Source of the DNA: Amyelois transitella
Taxonomy: Eukaryota > Arthropoda > Insecta > Lepidoptera > Pyralidae
DNA: 64,000 nucleotides
Reading direction: 5' to 3'
Assembly (NCBI RefSeq): GCF_032362555.1
Contig: NC_083520.1
Coordinates: 3,224,001 to 3,288,000 of the forward strand
The translations under genes were made by a program, and so were the position numbers. Below, one piece after another: positions 24,088-39,000 of this stretch. The notes beneath the pieces were generated by a model. It saw only the letters and a list, made by a program, of their open reading frames with translations, made no database searches and had not been told where the DNA came from. Numbering within the stretch: position 1 is the stretch's first letter; every line of letters starts with the position of its first letter.

Positions 24088-27000
24088 ATGGAAAATATAA
24101 GAAAGACCATAACTTTTATATCACTTCTTTGCATTTTTACTAACTGTTGTCAGTGTGCCAAAATAAACACGCCAAGAGTACTTCTACCATGGTTTGAGAA
24201 AATAAATGTTAATTTTACTTTTGAAATCATAGAAGGTGGCTGCTATTCATGGTAAATATACTTGCTGTACTCTTTAATTTAATCGTCACGTGTTAATTGA
24301 TAGCATTTTCAAATTATATTGTTTTTAGGAGTCTGTCTCGTGATGACATCATAGACCTCGAGCCTCTTTACGAAGATACCTGGGGTCATTGCTCGCATGC
24401 TGCACGAGTATCAGTATCTAAATCATGCATTCCACCGGGGTCTGTCATCATCTTGGCAGAGGAAGTTAACACAGGCGAAGTATGTTTTATTTGAAAAAAT
24501 GGCGGGAATATTATATTTAAGACTTATTAAGATTAAAATTAAGATAGCACTATTGCGCAATATTCTACAACATTAATTGTAATTCATTATTAATTCAAAA
24601 TGACCATTTGTCTTAGTCAAATGGGAGACCCCATAAACATCTGTTGTCATTGTCTTCACCTTTTAATAATTTATCCAAAAATATGGTTCTTATACATACT
24701 TCAATGCAATTGTATATGTAGATATACGAAACAAATTGCACAGATTGAGTTAGCTCTGAAGTAAGATCCAAACTTGTATTGTGAGATACTAACTCGGTGA
24801 TACTATATTTTATAAGAAATACTTATACAAATAAATATCCAAGGCAAAGGCCAATTTGGAAATTTTGTTTTACATGGGACCCCTAATATAACAGACAAGT
24901 TCACTACCGCTGTACTTCAGATGTACGGTCAGTTGAATAATAAGGAAATAAACTTTTAGAGAGCTGCTGAATTTAAATGATAAAAGTGTTTAGTGATTCT
25001 AGCACCACATCCTTTTGTGACACCAAATTCCTTCCAAGGCAATGCTCTAAGAAATTACTTTGGCAAAAAATTAATGGAAGTAATGATTTTTCAGATATTG
25101 AGAGGAGATGTCAATGTTGACAAAATAAGTTCTCTCAAGGTGATGAGTACAACCTGGAAGCTTTATCTGGAAGAGGCTCCTGAGGCCTTTGAAGTATTTG
25201 CTTATGATGAATCGGGTAAGGCAATTTTTGTTTGGCGGTTTGAGTGATGCATTATATTATGAGTAAAATAATATTTAATGATTATTTTGATGTTTAATTT
25301 TAGGAAACAAGTTTTCAACTCTTGAAGGATTGAGCTTTAAATGGTCTATCGAAAATATTGGCAGCACTGTTGGGGAAGACAACTTAGTCACGTTAGTAGT
25401 AAATGGTTATTTGTTTAAGTTGTATTTTCATTTAAAATAAATAAAAATAAAATTTATTTATTTCACATAACAGGAATACTTATTAACAATAATAAACACA
25501 TTTTCTCCAATCAATTAAATGTCCTATAAGGTTATTTTTGATCACAATCACCAAGTGCTGTGTGGTTCCGGCACCAATACAAAAAAAGAATAGGACCACT
25601 TCATCTCTTTCCCGACTAAGGGATAGGCTTACAAACTTGGGATTCTTTTTTAGGCGATGGGCTAGCAAACTGTCATTAAGCCACATCGCTGAATGTGGCC
25701 ATAGTCTTTTCAAGGCTAACTCAATCTGTGTAATTTATAAAAAAAAAAAAAAAAAAAAAAAAAGACTGTTCTGTCTACCTCTCAAGGGATATAGGCGTGA
25801 CCATATGTATGTATGTTGATCACAATACTGGGTTGGGTAATTCAGGTTTATAAATGAAGGAACTCACATCTGGCCTCTGCAACCTTAATTTCTGCATGGA
25901 AACCTTACTCATGTTGGATTATGGTTCATCCAAAGGGTAATTGTTCCAAATAGAAGTGAAAAAAAAAATTAATAATATCCTAATTAAATTTTTAGGTTAG
26001 TTCGTTGGCGGGACACGGACTATGAAGCGCCGCCAGGCATCACAGAATTAGAGGCTGTTGGCCTTCGTTCTTACTCTGTCCTGCTGTACGGCCAAGCCAT
26101 GGGCGAATGTCTCGTCACCGTCTGTCTTGACAATATCTGTACGGACTTCAGATTGCATGTAGTGGCCAGTGTTGTGCTCACTCCAGCTACTGCTATTGTG
26201 ACGCCGGGTGACACTTTGAGATACAAGTATGTAAATAAGTTTATTAAAAATTTAATGCCCGTTTTCTTTGACGAGCACAAGTTTGATAGCCACTGGCTAA
26301 TATATTATTATTAGCTGGCTATAATCAATGCTAATCGCAAACATACTACTGTTAGCTTAGTTTTGTTCTCGTAAAAAGAAATGATTAGAGGCGGTTTGAT
26401 TTTCACACAAAAAAAAATTTGGTTACATCATAGGGTTAATTTTTATTGTATTGGTTATTTTTTTGCAGGGTTGTAAGAGCACGTGCGGGTCGACTCACAA
26501 TACAGGATATTTCAGAGACACTTTATTATCTGACAGTGCCTGACACAAGCATAGCCCGACTAGAAGATAGCATCAGTTTGGTCCGAGCTAACGAAATAGG
26601 TGCCACAACTGTATACCTCTTATCCGGTTCAACAGAAGTAGCTACAGCTACTTTGACTGTAGCGGAATCACACAGCATAAAAGTGACCGTAAGACCATCC
26701 AAAATGGTCATTAGTGGAGAACCATTTATTATCCACTGCATACTTCTTGATGAATACGGCCATGCAATCACGGCCGGAGAGGAAGTTTCGATCAAACTGA
26801 ATGTTGATGGTGAAGCAAATGTAGAGCTATTGAAATCTACTCAAAACGGTACAATAACGGATGCGGTTGCCCAAAACGCTGGGCAGTTTACGGTGAAAGC
26901 AGTTCTTCATTCGGTTGCTGGGAAATTGTTGATGCGAAAGGTAATCTTTGTAATCTTTAATAACAATATTAATCGAGAAAATTGTCCGGTCGATATAATT

Positions 27001-30000
27001 TTAAAGAACATAGTTATAGTCACGTCTATTACCCTTGCGAAGTAGATCAAAGCTTAGAGTCTTGAAAAGACTACTATTTACTATTTTCCATATCTATCTA
27101 ATGGATTTGTCAGACTTTGATTTTAAAATATTTGTACTTATAGGTTGAAGGTCAGGCGATAGCTACAGCCATAGATCCCTTGGAGATTGTACCACCTGAA
27201 GTTTTCGTCGCTTGGACTGACACAATACAGTAAGAATAATTTTGAATTAATATCACAGAATTAGTTTTCTAATCATATGGAAGTTTTCGATATTAAAATT
27301 CACTTAAAATTGTATTGAAAGAAAATGTGTTAATTATGACGTGCATTAACTAGCTTACATTGCATGTTACTGTTTATAAGTCTTATTAACTGCTACAATA
27401 GAGTTTAAAGTATTTTGTTAATGTTGGTTGAAGCTGTTTACTCATGACTAACTAAAGTTAATGAAGCTGTATTTTAGCACAATATTTTTTATTCTAGAGA
27501 AGTGCAGTTACGCCACCATGGAGGTGGAGACGAGCCCGTGGTGTGGTCAGAAGTGGAGACTACCACTGATGGAGATCTCTCTCTGACTGACTCGGGCAAA
27601 GTAAGGGTCCGAGGTCTGGGCGAGATGTCAGTGAGAGTGCAATTGAAGAATTACCCACATGTGCGGGCTGTTGGAAAGTGAGTTTTGTTTTTAAGATATA
27701 GATGTCATATTACATCGTCTAGTGTATGAGTTATTGAAATGTTCAGCAAAGAAGTTATGTCCAATATGCGATTCCATTTTTCTAAGATGGTCAGTATTAG
27801 TTTTTATTGTAAAAAAAGCGAGAAGACCACGTGGACTCATAGGCAAAATTAACTAGCTTTTTCCCGCGACTTTGTACTTTTATAATTTTTTTACGCGGCT
27901 TTTATAAGTTTTATGTAACAAGACTTCCCGTGGTTCCTTCTAATGTTGCCTATCCTTGGGCCATGTCTAGTAGTAAGTGCAAAGTTACAACAAAAAGTAA
28001 GACATGGGCTGCATTTTTTAAATTAAGCCAGCATACCAAATACATTTGCTTATTCACGACATATGTTTTTAATGGGATCATATACGTAGTTATTCATTAT
28101 CCTTGAAATAATTTTAGTAAACTTGTATGGATTTTTAAAATTTACATTTTGTGACATTTTTGTATACTTTTTAGAGTGTACTCGACTGTTCCTGAACTAT
28201 TGCGAGTGTCAAGTACCGGGCACGCTCGCGTGGGTCGCCCGCACCACTTGCACGTCGCCCTCACTGCCACCCACCCCGCCACTGGACAGCTACATAACTA
28301 CAATGTGTAAGTAAAGATATACGCATTAATAAAAATAATCTTGTGGCTCCCGGCACCAATGCAAAAAAGAATAGGACCACTCCTCGTTCCCATGGATGTA
28401 AAAAGCGACTAAGGGATAGGCTTACTAATTTGGGATTCTTTTTTAGGCGATGGGCTAGCAACCTGTCACTAGTTGAATCTCAATTCTATTGTTAAGCCAA
28501 ATAGCTGAATGTGGCCATTCAGTCTTTTTAAGACTGTTGGCTCTGTCTACCCCGCAAGGGATATAGACGTGACCATATGTATGTATGTAAAAATAATCTT
28601 GTTGATAATAGTAGGTATAAATTTTCAAAAACAATGTGATATCTCTTTTCAATTTTCTCAGGAATGTACAGTTCCTCCCTAGATCACTCTGTTTCCCCGT
28701 CACTAGTAACTTTTTAAGCATGTTCGTTCTGAGTCTTATTTTATATTAATATTATAAATGTCAACTAATAATTGTTACCTCTTCAAACCTGCAGACCACT
28801 GAACTTTGCATATATAATATAGTGTCTTCCACACTATATTATGTATGCAAAGATAGAACAGAGAAGGAAATAAGGTACTTCAGAGTGAACGGAGCCAGCT
28901 AAAACTACTTAATTGCTTTTTCTTGTGTTCTATAGATGTAACTGCGAGTCTTTCGCCGTGACGCTGCTTGAAGGACCCGAGCCTCATAACGTGACGGCAG
29001 CTCCTTGGATACAACCAGAAGGTAATATTAAAGCAGTGTGACTAGTTTCTTAAATTTAATTTAATATAATCCGAAATTTTGCTAAAGAGACGGAGATAAA
29101 TTTGCTAAAGCCTAGAAAATTCTGGAAAATTCTCGGACAAGACGGACGAGTGTTGCCGTATTACTCCCATTGAGATGCATAAAATTAGGTGAACGCAACA
29201 CTTGTACTTTGCTGTGATATCTTTGCCTTTCATATTGTAAACTTTGATTACTATTCCTTGTTTTCCATGGATGTGGTATTATACATATATAGCATCGAGA
29301 TGTGTTTGACCTCTATCTGCCCGTAAGCTCAAATAATGTCTATTCACTTTTGCCTTGAAAATCCCCAAGTTGTATGTATAGAGGAAGAGAGGTGCGGGGG
29401 AGGAATTCCAAATCACAGCAGTTCGCATGATAAAAGATTTAGATTTAGAATCCCTTCCCACGCCGCGTCGTCCTTTATTTGAATGGTGCAGGAGGAATTA
29501 AATTATGTAAATTCCAGTGCATACTCTTCGAAGTGTCGTCTGTAGACGACAGACTGACTAGATACTAATTGGCGGGATATTATTATTTAATTTATATTTT
29601 GTGCTCAAAACCGCCAAGCTTGCGACTATGTATTCTCTCGTCAACATTCTATTCTAAGTTTGGATATTTGTGAAGTTGACGTTGTTGAAGAAAATGCTGC
29701 AGTGCAGTTTGTTACCGCTTCTTCTGCATTGACGCCTTGGAAGCGGCAGTAAACTTAGTTTTTAAGTAATTTATTTGACGTCAACCAATGTTGTGAAACT
29801 AAAAGTTTTGACAATTATTAAGCGATATGAAGTATCCTATAATAATGAATAAAAATTTTGAATTTTGCATGAAGAGAGTTATGAATGTGGATGAATATCG
29901 TGGAAAGATGTGGTCTCTGCCTACCCCTATGTATGTATGTATGTATATGTTGTTCCAGAGGGTGCGTGCTGCGTGCTGGAATGCGTGTGGGCGTCGCGCG

Positions 30001-33000
30001 GCGTGTCCGCGCTGCGCGTGTCGCGCGGGCGCGCGGGCGACACGGCGCGCGTGGCGCTGCGGGCCGCGCCGCGCGTGCTGTGGCCCGCGCGCGCCGCCGC
30101 CGTGCTGGGCGCCACGCTGCCGGTATGTTGTCACGCCTATTGGTACGAACAATACAAATCTCGAACCGAATGAAAACTTTAAAAACCCGGCCATTTGCGA
30201 AACAGACTTGCGCACGAAAGGTTTCGTACCATCGTAAAATTTGTTTTTTATATTTACGTTTCTACCTGATTATTAATATCGACGATTGACCTGTTTATTA
30301 GAATCGAATCTATGGGGCCCCTTTAATATGTTTTTTTTTTTGTATTTGTTATTATAGCGGCAACAGAAATACATAATTTCTAAATATTTCTTTCTAGCTA
30401 TAACGTTTTATGAGCCTGATGACAGACAGACGGATATACAGTCCCTAAAGTATAAAAAACCTTCGCTCGTATTAGTTGACAATTCGTTTATCGTGTTCAA
30501 ACGCTGCGCTTTGATAAACTCAATTGCACAAACAATTTCGCGCCCAACAAAAATTTGACTTCTGCCCAAGTACATGGGTGTAACTTATAAAGGTAATAAT
30601 AGGTGCTATACCCTCTTCCTCATGGCGTTATCCCGGGCGCATCCTCGCCTCTTTCGAATCAAAAGAAGCTCCATCCACACCTTAGAGCATGATGCCATGT
30701 TTGAGTAAGTTAATTTCTTACACGAAGCCATTTTATGGTTTATACTTTATTCTTCATCTTGATTTTACCTTTTGTTTAACGTTCCAGGTGATAGCAGAAG
30801 GCGAGTCCTTATCGGCACACTCGTCCGAAACTAGAATAGCTGAGATTTCCAGTCGACGCGGGGTAGCGCCTAGCAAATATCCTGATGCACAGTTGTTTAC
30901 CTTCTCATGTCGAAGGGTAAGTGCTTTTCGATGAATTACCAACTTTTATGGCTTAAGAGTTATTCCTCCCAAAATATCGACTGGTAAAAAGTTTTTAATA
31001 CAGTTTTGGCTCAAAAACCAAGTTAAACAGTTGTTTCAATGACATTTAATTTATTTTTGACACATACTTTTTGAATACTGCAGAAAAAAGAGATTATCTA
31101 AAAATCACCTTTGCCTGACTAAGGATTCTTCCTTTTGGAGCGTCTGGGGATAAACTTTAATCGTCAGGCCTTACACATTTAAGGAGAGAGAGAGAGTATA
31201 TAGTTTTCATTAGATATTTTCCCTGCTGCTCAACACTCCGCATCTGGTGTGTGAATAATTCATTGAACCAAGATACGTTCTTATTTCAGAAAGGCGAAGC
31301 CCGGCTAGCTGTGGTCTCTCAAACGGAAGGCGAGCAAGAGTCAGTAGAGCTGGAGGCGGCGTGCGCTCCACACGTGTCTCGCGTGCGGCTCGAGCCTCCC
31401 GACACGCCCGGGAACTGCTCGGGAGCCAGGTGTGATGACGTCATTATGTACTATGTTGTATACAGCTGCTCCATGTATAGTGATAATGTTCAGTACTTCC
31501 CAGCAAAGCGAGAGCAGCGCACCCATCCTATGATTCGGCTTGTATAACCGTATTCTTGGTAGAGTCATGAGCAGTGGTGGGATAATTATTTTTGTGGGAA
31601 ATATGAGTGAAACTCTCAAAACTTTTCTATAATAAACCAAGGATAAAAAAAAAAACAATAGTAGGATGATCCATAATCAAAGTATATGGGGTAAAAATTA
31701 CCGCAAATGAGATAAGGTTTGATAAAGAGCGCTTTTGATATAAATCTCATAGGTAAAAAAAATATTTATTAGAGAGTTTTTATTGTATTGTATTTGTATA
31801 TTTCTGAACTAAGTCATACCTGAACACTTGTTTTTTATCGGATTTTCACATATTTTCGTTTATTACAGAGTTTGGCTTCGACCCGGAAATGAAGTACCAC
31901 TGAAAGTGACCCTATTCGACGCGGTAGGCAGAGAGCTGTTAGACGAAACCGGGCCACGAGTGACATGGGAGACTGAACCTTATCACGTGGGAATAGAGTA
32001 CAAGTCTACCGACAGACTCTTTGTGGAAACGCATCCTGAATTCGATCCAGTACCCGTACCATATAAATATTACCAGGTATTATAGCTAGTTTTAAGACAA
32101 ATTGAATATAAGATTGTCAATTTGTCATTTTATTTTTGTGCAAACAAAATAAGCATCTTTATATCAATGGTATTATTACTTTTTATATACCAATTGTGGT
32201 TGAATGTTCAACAAAAAAATATTATAACTTGGCTGATTCAAAGCAAAATAAATGTATAATTCACATCTTTTTATATACATTTTTAATAGAAAACGTGTTT
32301 TACAGATTGTAATGGCCGACGAGCAGGCTGTAGGTTGGAGCGGCATCCTCCGAGCGAACATTCCAGAAACCACCGCCAGCATACAAGCGCGCGTTGTTGC
32401 GCCACTCAAATGTGACCCGCTAAAGGTTAGTTATAACTTTTTATAATTTAATCTTGATTTAGAGGACGACATTTTAAATAAGGCGTCATACATCAGCAGA
32501 CAGCAATAAATTGAAATTTTATACATTAAAAATCTTTTTCAAATTACTAGCGTTCCCCGAGTGGAACAAGCACATTGCAAAAGGTGACATCCTGAATTTC
32601 CAAGTAGAATCATAGGATGTTCAAATTTCTTCGGACACAGGGGAGCATGTCATGGGAAGCCCAGACAATAGGCAACAATTTGTGTATCAGGCCGTAATGA
32701 CAACTTTTCAAATAAAAAAAATGCGTTCTATTTTCAAATTCCCTTATTTCAGGTGAACATGGCATGGGAGGGCGAGACCGTTGGCAACATTGCTCGCATA
32801 TCTGGCGGTAGCGGGAAATACGCTATAGAAGCCCCTAAAGGGGTCTCAGGGAATGTAGACGGAGCCCTACTTACTTTAGCTGTGCCGGGCCCGGGGTCCT
32901 ATGACTTAGTAGTGACGGACTTGTGTGTGATGGGCGAGAAGCAACTTGTCGAGGTAACTTTGTGGTTTTGTTTTATTTATATGTAAGCATCACTTTTGGA

Positions 33001-36000
33001 ACTAGCTTTTGGAGCTTAGCTAACACTTTTCTTTTCTCTCGGTTAAAAGTATTAGTCTAAATTATAGGCAACTAAAATTATGTTAATTCTTATTGATGCA
33101 ATTTTGTCATTGTAATGAAATTTGCAATCAATTTACTAGTTTCAGAGTATATCCAATATAAAAAGAAATGAACAAATTTGATTGTGTTAGATAGATTAAA
33201 ATTAGAAGTAGTTAGTATGTTCCAAATGGTACAGTACAAACAATACAATAAACAGTACAATATATTTTAATTTCAATCTAATTCAACTCCATCATGAAGC
33301 CATACAGCTTAACGTGGCCTTTCAATATTTTCGAGAGTATTAGCTCTGTCTACCTCGCAAGGGATATAGACGTGACTATTTGTATGTATGTATAATATAA
33401 TTTATATCTTCAATTCTATTACTCATCAAAGTTTTTATCAAGCATCAAACTAAACAATTTTATTTTTCAGGTTGCTATAGAAGAGGTCATAACAGTCGAC
33501 GTGACCGGACCTCGTGCTATCGGCGTTGGTTCCTGCATGGATATCAGTGCAATCGCTCGCGGGGCCACCAACAGAGCCCTGGGCTCGGCCCGGGGCCCCC
33601 AGTGGAGGACCACAGGGCCTGTGATTGTGAAGGATGAGAAATTGTGCGGGCTCGATGAAGGAATAGCGACGGTTAGAGCGGCGATCGCTGGCGTTTGGAG
33701 TTCGGAACTTGAGGTAGTTTATAACACAGTTTTTATGATGTACTTTTTAGTAATATAGAGGTATCATGTGGTAGTTCTGACATATTTCCCACCCTAAGGA
33801 TGACTGGAAGAGATTGCTTTAGCGATAAGTCCGCCTTTGTACCTCATAACCTTTGTTTTTTTTTTCTGTTTTTCTTTTGGTAAAATAAAGACTTTATCTA
33901 TCTATTTATATCTGATGATGTTTATATTGATAAAAAGAGGTGTGGAAATATCGTGAAAACATCCAGCTTCGGGAGTCTGGACAGTTATGTGAAATTGGAC
34001 CATATGAAAATCACGCGGTGCCACCCGCATTTGTGCTAGATGTGTGTTATTTGTGAAACAATCGCTATTTACAATCTTCACGCGGCGAAGTGTTAAAATA
34101 TATGCTGGAAGAGTATGTATTCATAGTTTTATTGTTATTTGTACAAGTCATCCATTAGTTATGAGATCAATGTACAGTTGAGAGCGAGATTATTTCAGAT
34201 GACGGCAGCATGCGCCTTTGAAAAATGTAAAATAGCTCTTAAGACCTATACCTTGTCAAAGTTCGTGAATAACAGTAATATCCCTTCATTGGATTAGTCC
34301 GCCATTGCAAGTGATTTATTTATTTTTATTACTTTGTACTATTACTTGTAACTGTGTGTATTTCTGTGTAATAAAATATAAACATGGGATTCTTTTTTAG
34401 GCGATGGGCTAGCAACCTGTCACTATTTGAATCTCAATTCTATCATTAAGCCAAATAGCTGAGCGTGGCCTATCAGTCTTTTCAAGACTGTTGGCTCTGT
34501 CTACCCCACAAGGGATATAGACGTGACCATATGTATATATGTAAAATATAAATACCTTGTTTCTAGGTGGTAGTTTTCCCTCCCCTGGAAGTGGTTCCCC
34601 GCGAATCCCGGGTGCCTCTCGGCGGACGTCTCCAACTTCGACACCGCGGAGGACCGCCGCCGCACCTCGCCAACATTCTCTACCACACTGTTGGTACTCA
34701 GAGCTATGTCGAGGTGAGATATATAGATACATAGTGAAGATACTAGCTTTTACCCGCAGCGTCACCTACAAAAGAATACAGCGTTTTCGCAAATCCCAGG
34801 CACTATTTCCATACGAGAATTTAAAAAAAATCTTCAGAAACGCGTGGAGATATAACAAATAAACGAACTTACTTTGGCATTTTTAATAATAATAGGCATG
34901 GGACAAGAAAGTATGGTGACATCTCTTACGTCACTCGACATCAGCCAATCATAGCGGAGTATGCCATAAGCCAATAGCAACGAAAATTCTAATGAGTGCG
35001 AGCATTGTTCTACGGATTGGAGCGTGAATACAGTTTCCGACTCAACAATGTCTGAGCCGCGGTTCCCTACGGACGAGTAACACACCTACCTACCATACGA
35101 GTGAACTGGCGGGAGATATTTTGTGGCGGTCAACCCTGTAACATCGCATCCACTACAGTATTCCCTCCCCTGGCCACTTCCACTTCACACATCTTTCACT
35201 TGCCACGATCATTCACTATATATACTTCTTTTCATCCACATTCATAACTCATCATCCAAGCTGATCGGTTTAGGGTACTCTAGACCTGACATTTCACCAG
35301 GACGTCCCCGATTTGATGAAGATTTGTAGTCTTCCTCCCAATGTTTCCATTCACACACTCAATTTTATCTGATTATTTATGCTAACGTAAAGATCTTCCA
35401 CAGGTGTCGCCTACCGGTTCCGTCCAGGGGCTTTCGAAAGGCGTCGCGAAGATCAAATTGGTCGCTACAGACATCGCCAACGTGGAGATGGCTTCGGCTG
35501 ATGCTGAAGTGGAGGTTAGTGCCATTAATTATTCTTAACATTTATTTTTAGTCGTTTGACGCGACTAGTATATTTTCCTAGTAACATGTTTTTGCACTAT
35601 AACATTTTTGTTTAACATTACAATTAATATCTTGAAATTTGTCAGGCCGACCGACGCACCAAAAAATTAAAAATTGCGTAATCATTCCTATTGCATACAT
35701 AATTTAATTGAATTAAATAATCGACTTGTGACATATGAAGACGAAAATGATTATTTCCATCCATACTAACATACAAAAATAAGACATTTTTTTTTGTTTA
35801 ATTCGCTTCACCGCATCAAGTTCAAAGATTGTAACAATTGGCCATAAACAGGTGGCTGAATAACTTTGCACGGCCACACATTCTGTTTTAGTTCGCCGCA
35901 GCCACGCCATAGCGTAATAAAACGCGAAGCTCAAGACCGAGCGGGATGGCGACGCACTGTGGATGCCCTCTGCCCCAGCTAGGGGACATAGGACCTTAAG

Positions 36001-39000
36001 TCAAGTCACGCCATAGTAGACCTAACAGTTGTGTAATTCCCGCAGGTGGTGCCGATATCCGGCGTTCGGGTCCAAGCGGCCACGCAGAGCCTGGTGGTGG
36101 GCGCGCCGGGCCCGGTGTGGGTGGCGGCGCGCGCGGCGCTGGGCCCGGGCGCGCTGTGGGCGCTGCAGCCGCCGCCGCGCGTGCTGTGGACGCTGCGCCC
36201 GCCCGCCGCCGCGCGCCTCTACGCCACGCACAGCGACGGTGAGACACGAGATCCTATTACTGGGGAATTTAAGGGTATTACCTACTTGCGCCTCTACACC
36301 ACGCACAGCGACGGTGAGACACGGGATCCCATTACTGGGGAATTTAAGGGAATTACCTACTTGCGCCTCTACACCACGCACAGCGACGGTGAGACACGAC
36401 GACGCTATTAATGAGGAAATCAAGGGATAGCCTACTTGAAATAATTCAATTCCATGATTAACATCCACCACCTATCATATTGGTACATACATAGATTGTT
36501 TAAAGGGTAGGCCAAATTATATTTGATTTCATACATACATACATATGGTCACGTCTATACCCCTTGCGGGGTAGACAGAGACAACAGTCTTAAAAAGACT
36601 GAATGGCCACGTTCAGCTATTTGGCTTAATGATAGAATTGAGATTCAAATAGTGACAGGTTGCTAGCCCATCGAGTAAAAGAAGAAACACAAGTTTTGAA
36701 ACCTTTCCCTCAGTCGCCTTTTACGACATCCATGGGAAAGAGATGGAGTGGTCCTATTCTTTTTTGTATTGGTGCCGGGAACCACACGGCACAGGTCCAA
36801 GGTAACAGGTCTACTATATATACTTCTCTTCATCCACATTCATAACTTTTCATCCAAGCTCGTCGGTTTAGCGTACCTACTCTTGACCTGACATTTCACC
36901 AGGACGTCCCCGATTTGATGAAGATCCCCGATTCCATGATTAACAGGTCCGATAAATTACATATGAACAAATGAATTATTCGAATGAATCGGTTAATACT
37001 GTCCTTGTCGTCAAACAGAAATATTTGTGCGTCTGTTTATATTATTTTTATTTAATTCTTATTGTTTCGCAGATATGCTCGAGAGACAGGCCGCTGAAGG
37101 TTTGTCGGTGCGAGTGGTACCTCTGAAGCCCGGTGTTATTACGATAGATGTCAGAGTCAGGAATGTGGGACAGGTGAGTTGATTTGAAACTAAAATTTTT
37201 TCCTATAGTTTAAACAATAACGAATCACAATCGATTTTTTTTTATGTAAAAATAGTCTTGAGTGTAATATCTTTGAACAAAAGAACTAAATTCCTGTAAT
37301 GTGATTTTTTTAATTGCCTCAGAATATCAAAAGTCTCAGGATCTTACTAGTTACAAAGATATTTTAACCACCGCGCATTTAATGTGTTGATTGTGAGATG
37401 TGTTATGTGAAGAGAGCCACCTTAAAAGACAAAATATTTAGTGCTCAGATATAAATTAAGTCAATTATTTTATTTAACTTGCCGTGTAGTTCCCGGCACC
37501 AATACAAAAAAGAAAAGGACCACTCCATCTCTTTCCCATGGATGTCGTAAAAGGCGACTAAGGGATAGGCTTACAAACTTGGGATTCTTTTTTTGGCGAT
37601 GGGCTAGCAACCTGTCACTATTCAATCTACATATCTCAAATTCAATTCTATCATTAAGGCAAATAACTGAACGTGGCCATTCAGTCTTTTCAAGACTGTT
37701 GGCTCTTTCTACCCCTCAAGGGATATAGACGTGACCATATGTATGTATTTTATTTAAGACTGCACCGAGCATATCACAGGGACTCTGTTTAGGTATTTAT
37801 CTAGTAGTGTGCGTAACGCACACATCAGCGAGTGTCCGTGTGCTTGGATCGGAACGACCGAAGGGAAAATAGCATAAGTCATTATTTTAAAAATAATTAA
37901 AGTCGTAAATAAAACACAATACTAGTGTATAATATTATTTTATTTTAAACCTACCTAGTTTCATTACACCGAAAGAAGTACAGTTGACATAAGTATACTT
38001 CTATTACAAATACGGGTTTGAACTTATTTGAACCCTGGTCAGGTCAACATAGAAAATTATCTTTTTTCAGATTGGCCTGGGTCTTGAATACAAATTCAAA
38101 ATTTTTATTCATTATTATAGGATACTTCGTATCGCTTAATAATTGTCAAAACGTATGGTTTAACAACATTGGTTGACGTCAAATAAATTACTTAAAACTA
38201 AGTTTACTGCCGCTTCCAAGGCGTAAGTGCAGAAGAAGCGGTAACAAACTGCACTGCAGCATTTTCTTCAACAACGTCAACTTCACAATATCAATTAAAC
38301 TTAGAATAGGATGTGGACGAGAGAATACATTGTTCAGATTAATATAATTATATGAGATTTAAATGAATGTTATATATATATATATATATATTTATGTTAT
38401 AAAATATAGTATCCTTGAGTTAGTATTCCATAAACAAGTTTTAAACTTACTTTCAGACAACTCAATCTGTGTGATTTATCCCTATTTATCTTTATTTATT
38501 TATTATTATATTGCAATTAGCAAATTAAAAAACTGAATTAAATTTTATAACAAAAGTTAAGGTTTTAAAATCTTATGCGTTCATTTAATTAACCGACTTA
38601 TACACAAAAGAGGTTTTTATTCGCGTCCTTTCTCAAGCATTAGTGTCTATCTTTTTACCAAATTTCATGAAAAGCGGGTCAGCGGATTTGGAGTTAAAGC
38701 TTAAGGTGAAGTCCGTCTAGGAAAGTGACGCATAACTAACAAACAAACAAATAATTTTCTAAAAAAAGGAGGGTACCGTCTCTCAAGTAAAATTAAGTAA
38801 TCAGGTAAGGCAAACTTATTTTGAATTAGTTTCATTGGGTACTCGCTTATCTTATTTTTTTCGTTTCCGTTTTGTTTCTCTGGTTGTTTCATCTAGTTTC
38901 CGCTTAACTTCTTTAGTGTTTCTATTTTCAATTGCTTCCAGAATATGTTTTGGTTCTTTAATTTCCATCTGTCTATCTAATCTTGAATCAATTAGTTCTG

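Noticed and set aside
29799-30289. Several overlapping 60-138-codon ORFs on both strands
   Set aside because: They are shadows of the GC-rich gp210 exon 11, which lacks stops in all frames because of its GCG/CGC content.
36213-36437. CRISPR-like or satellite array
   Set aside because: There are only three contiguous 75-bp copies with no spacers, and they coincide with an exon boundary. It is a local triplication.
36022-36471. 149-codon minus-strand ORF and 133-codon plus-strand ORF
   Set aside because: Both arise from the triplicated GC-rich gp210 exon 20. Only the phase matching the spliced gp210 frame is supported.
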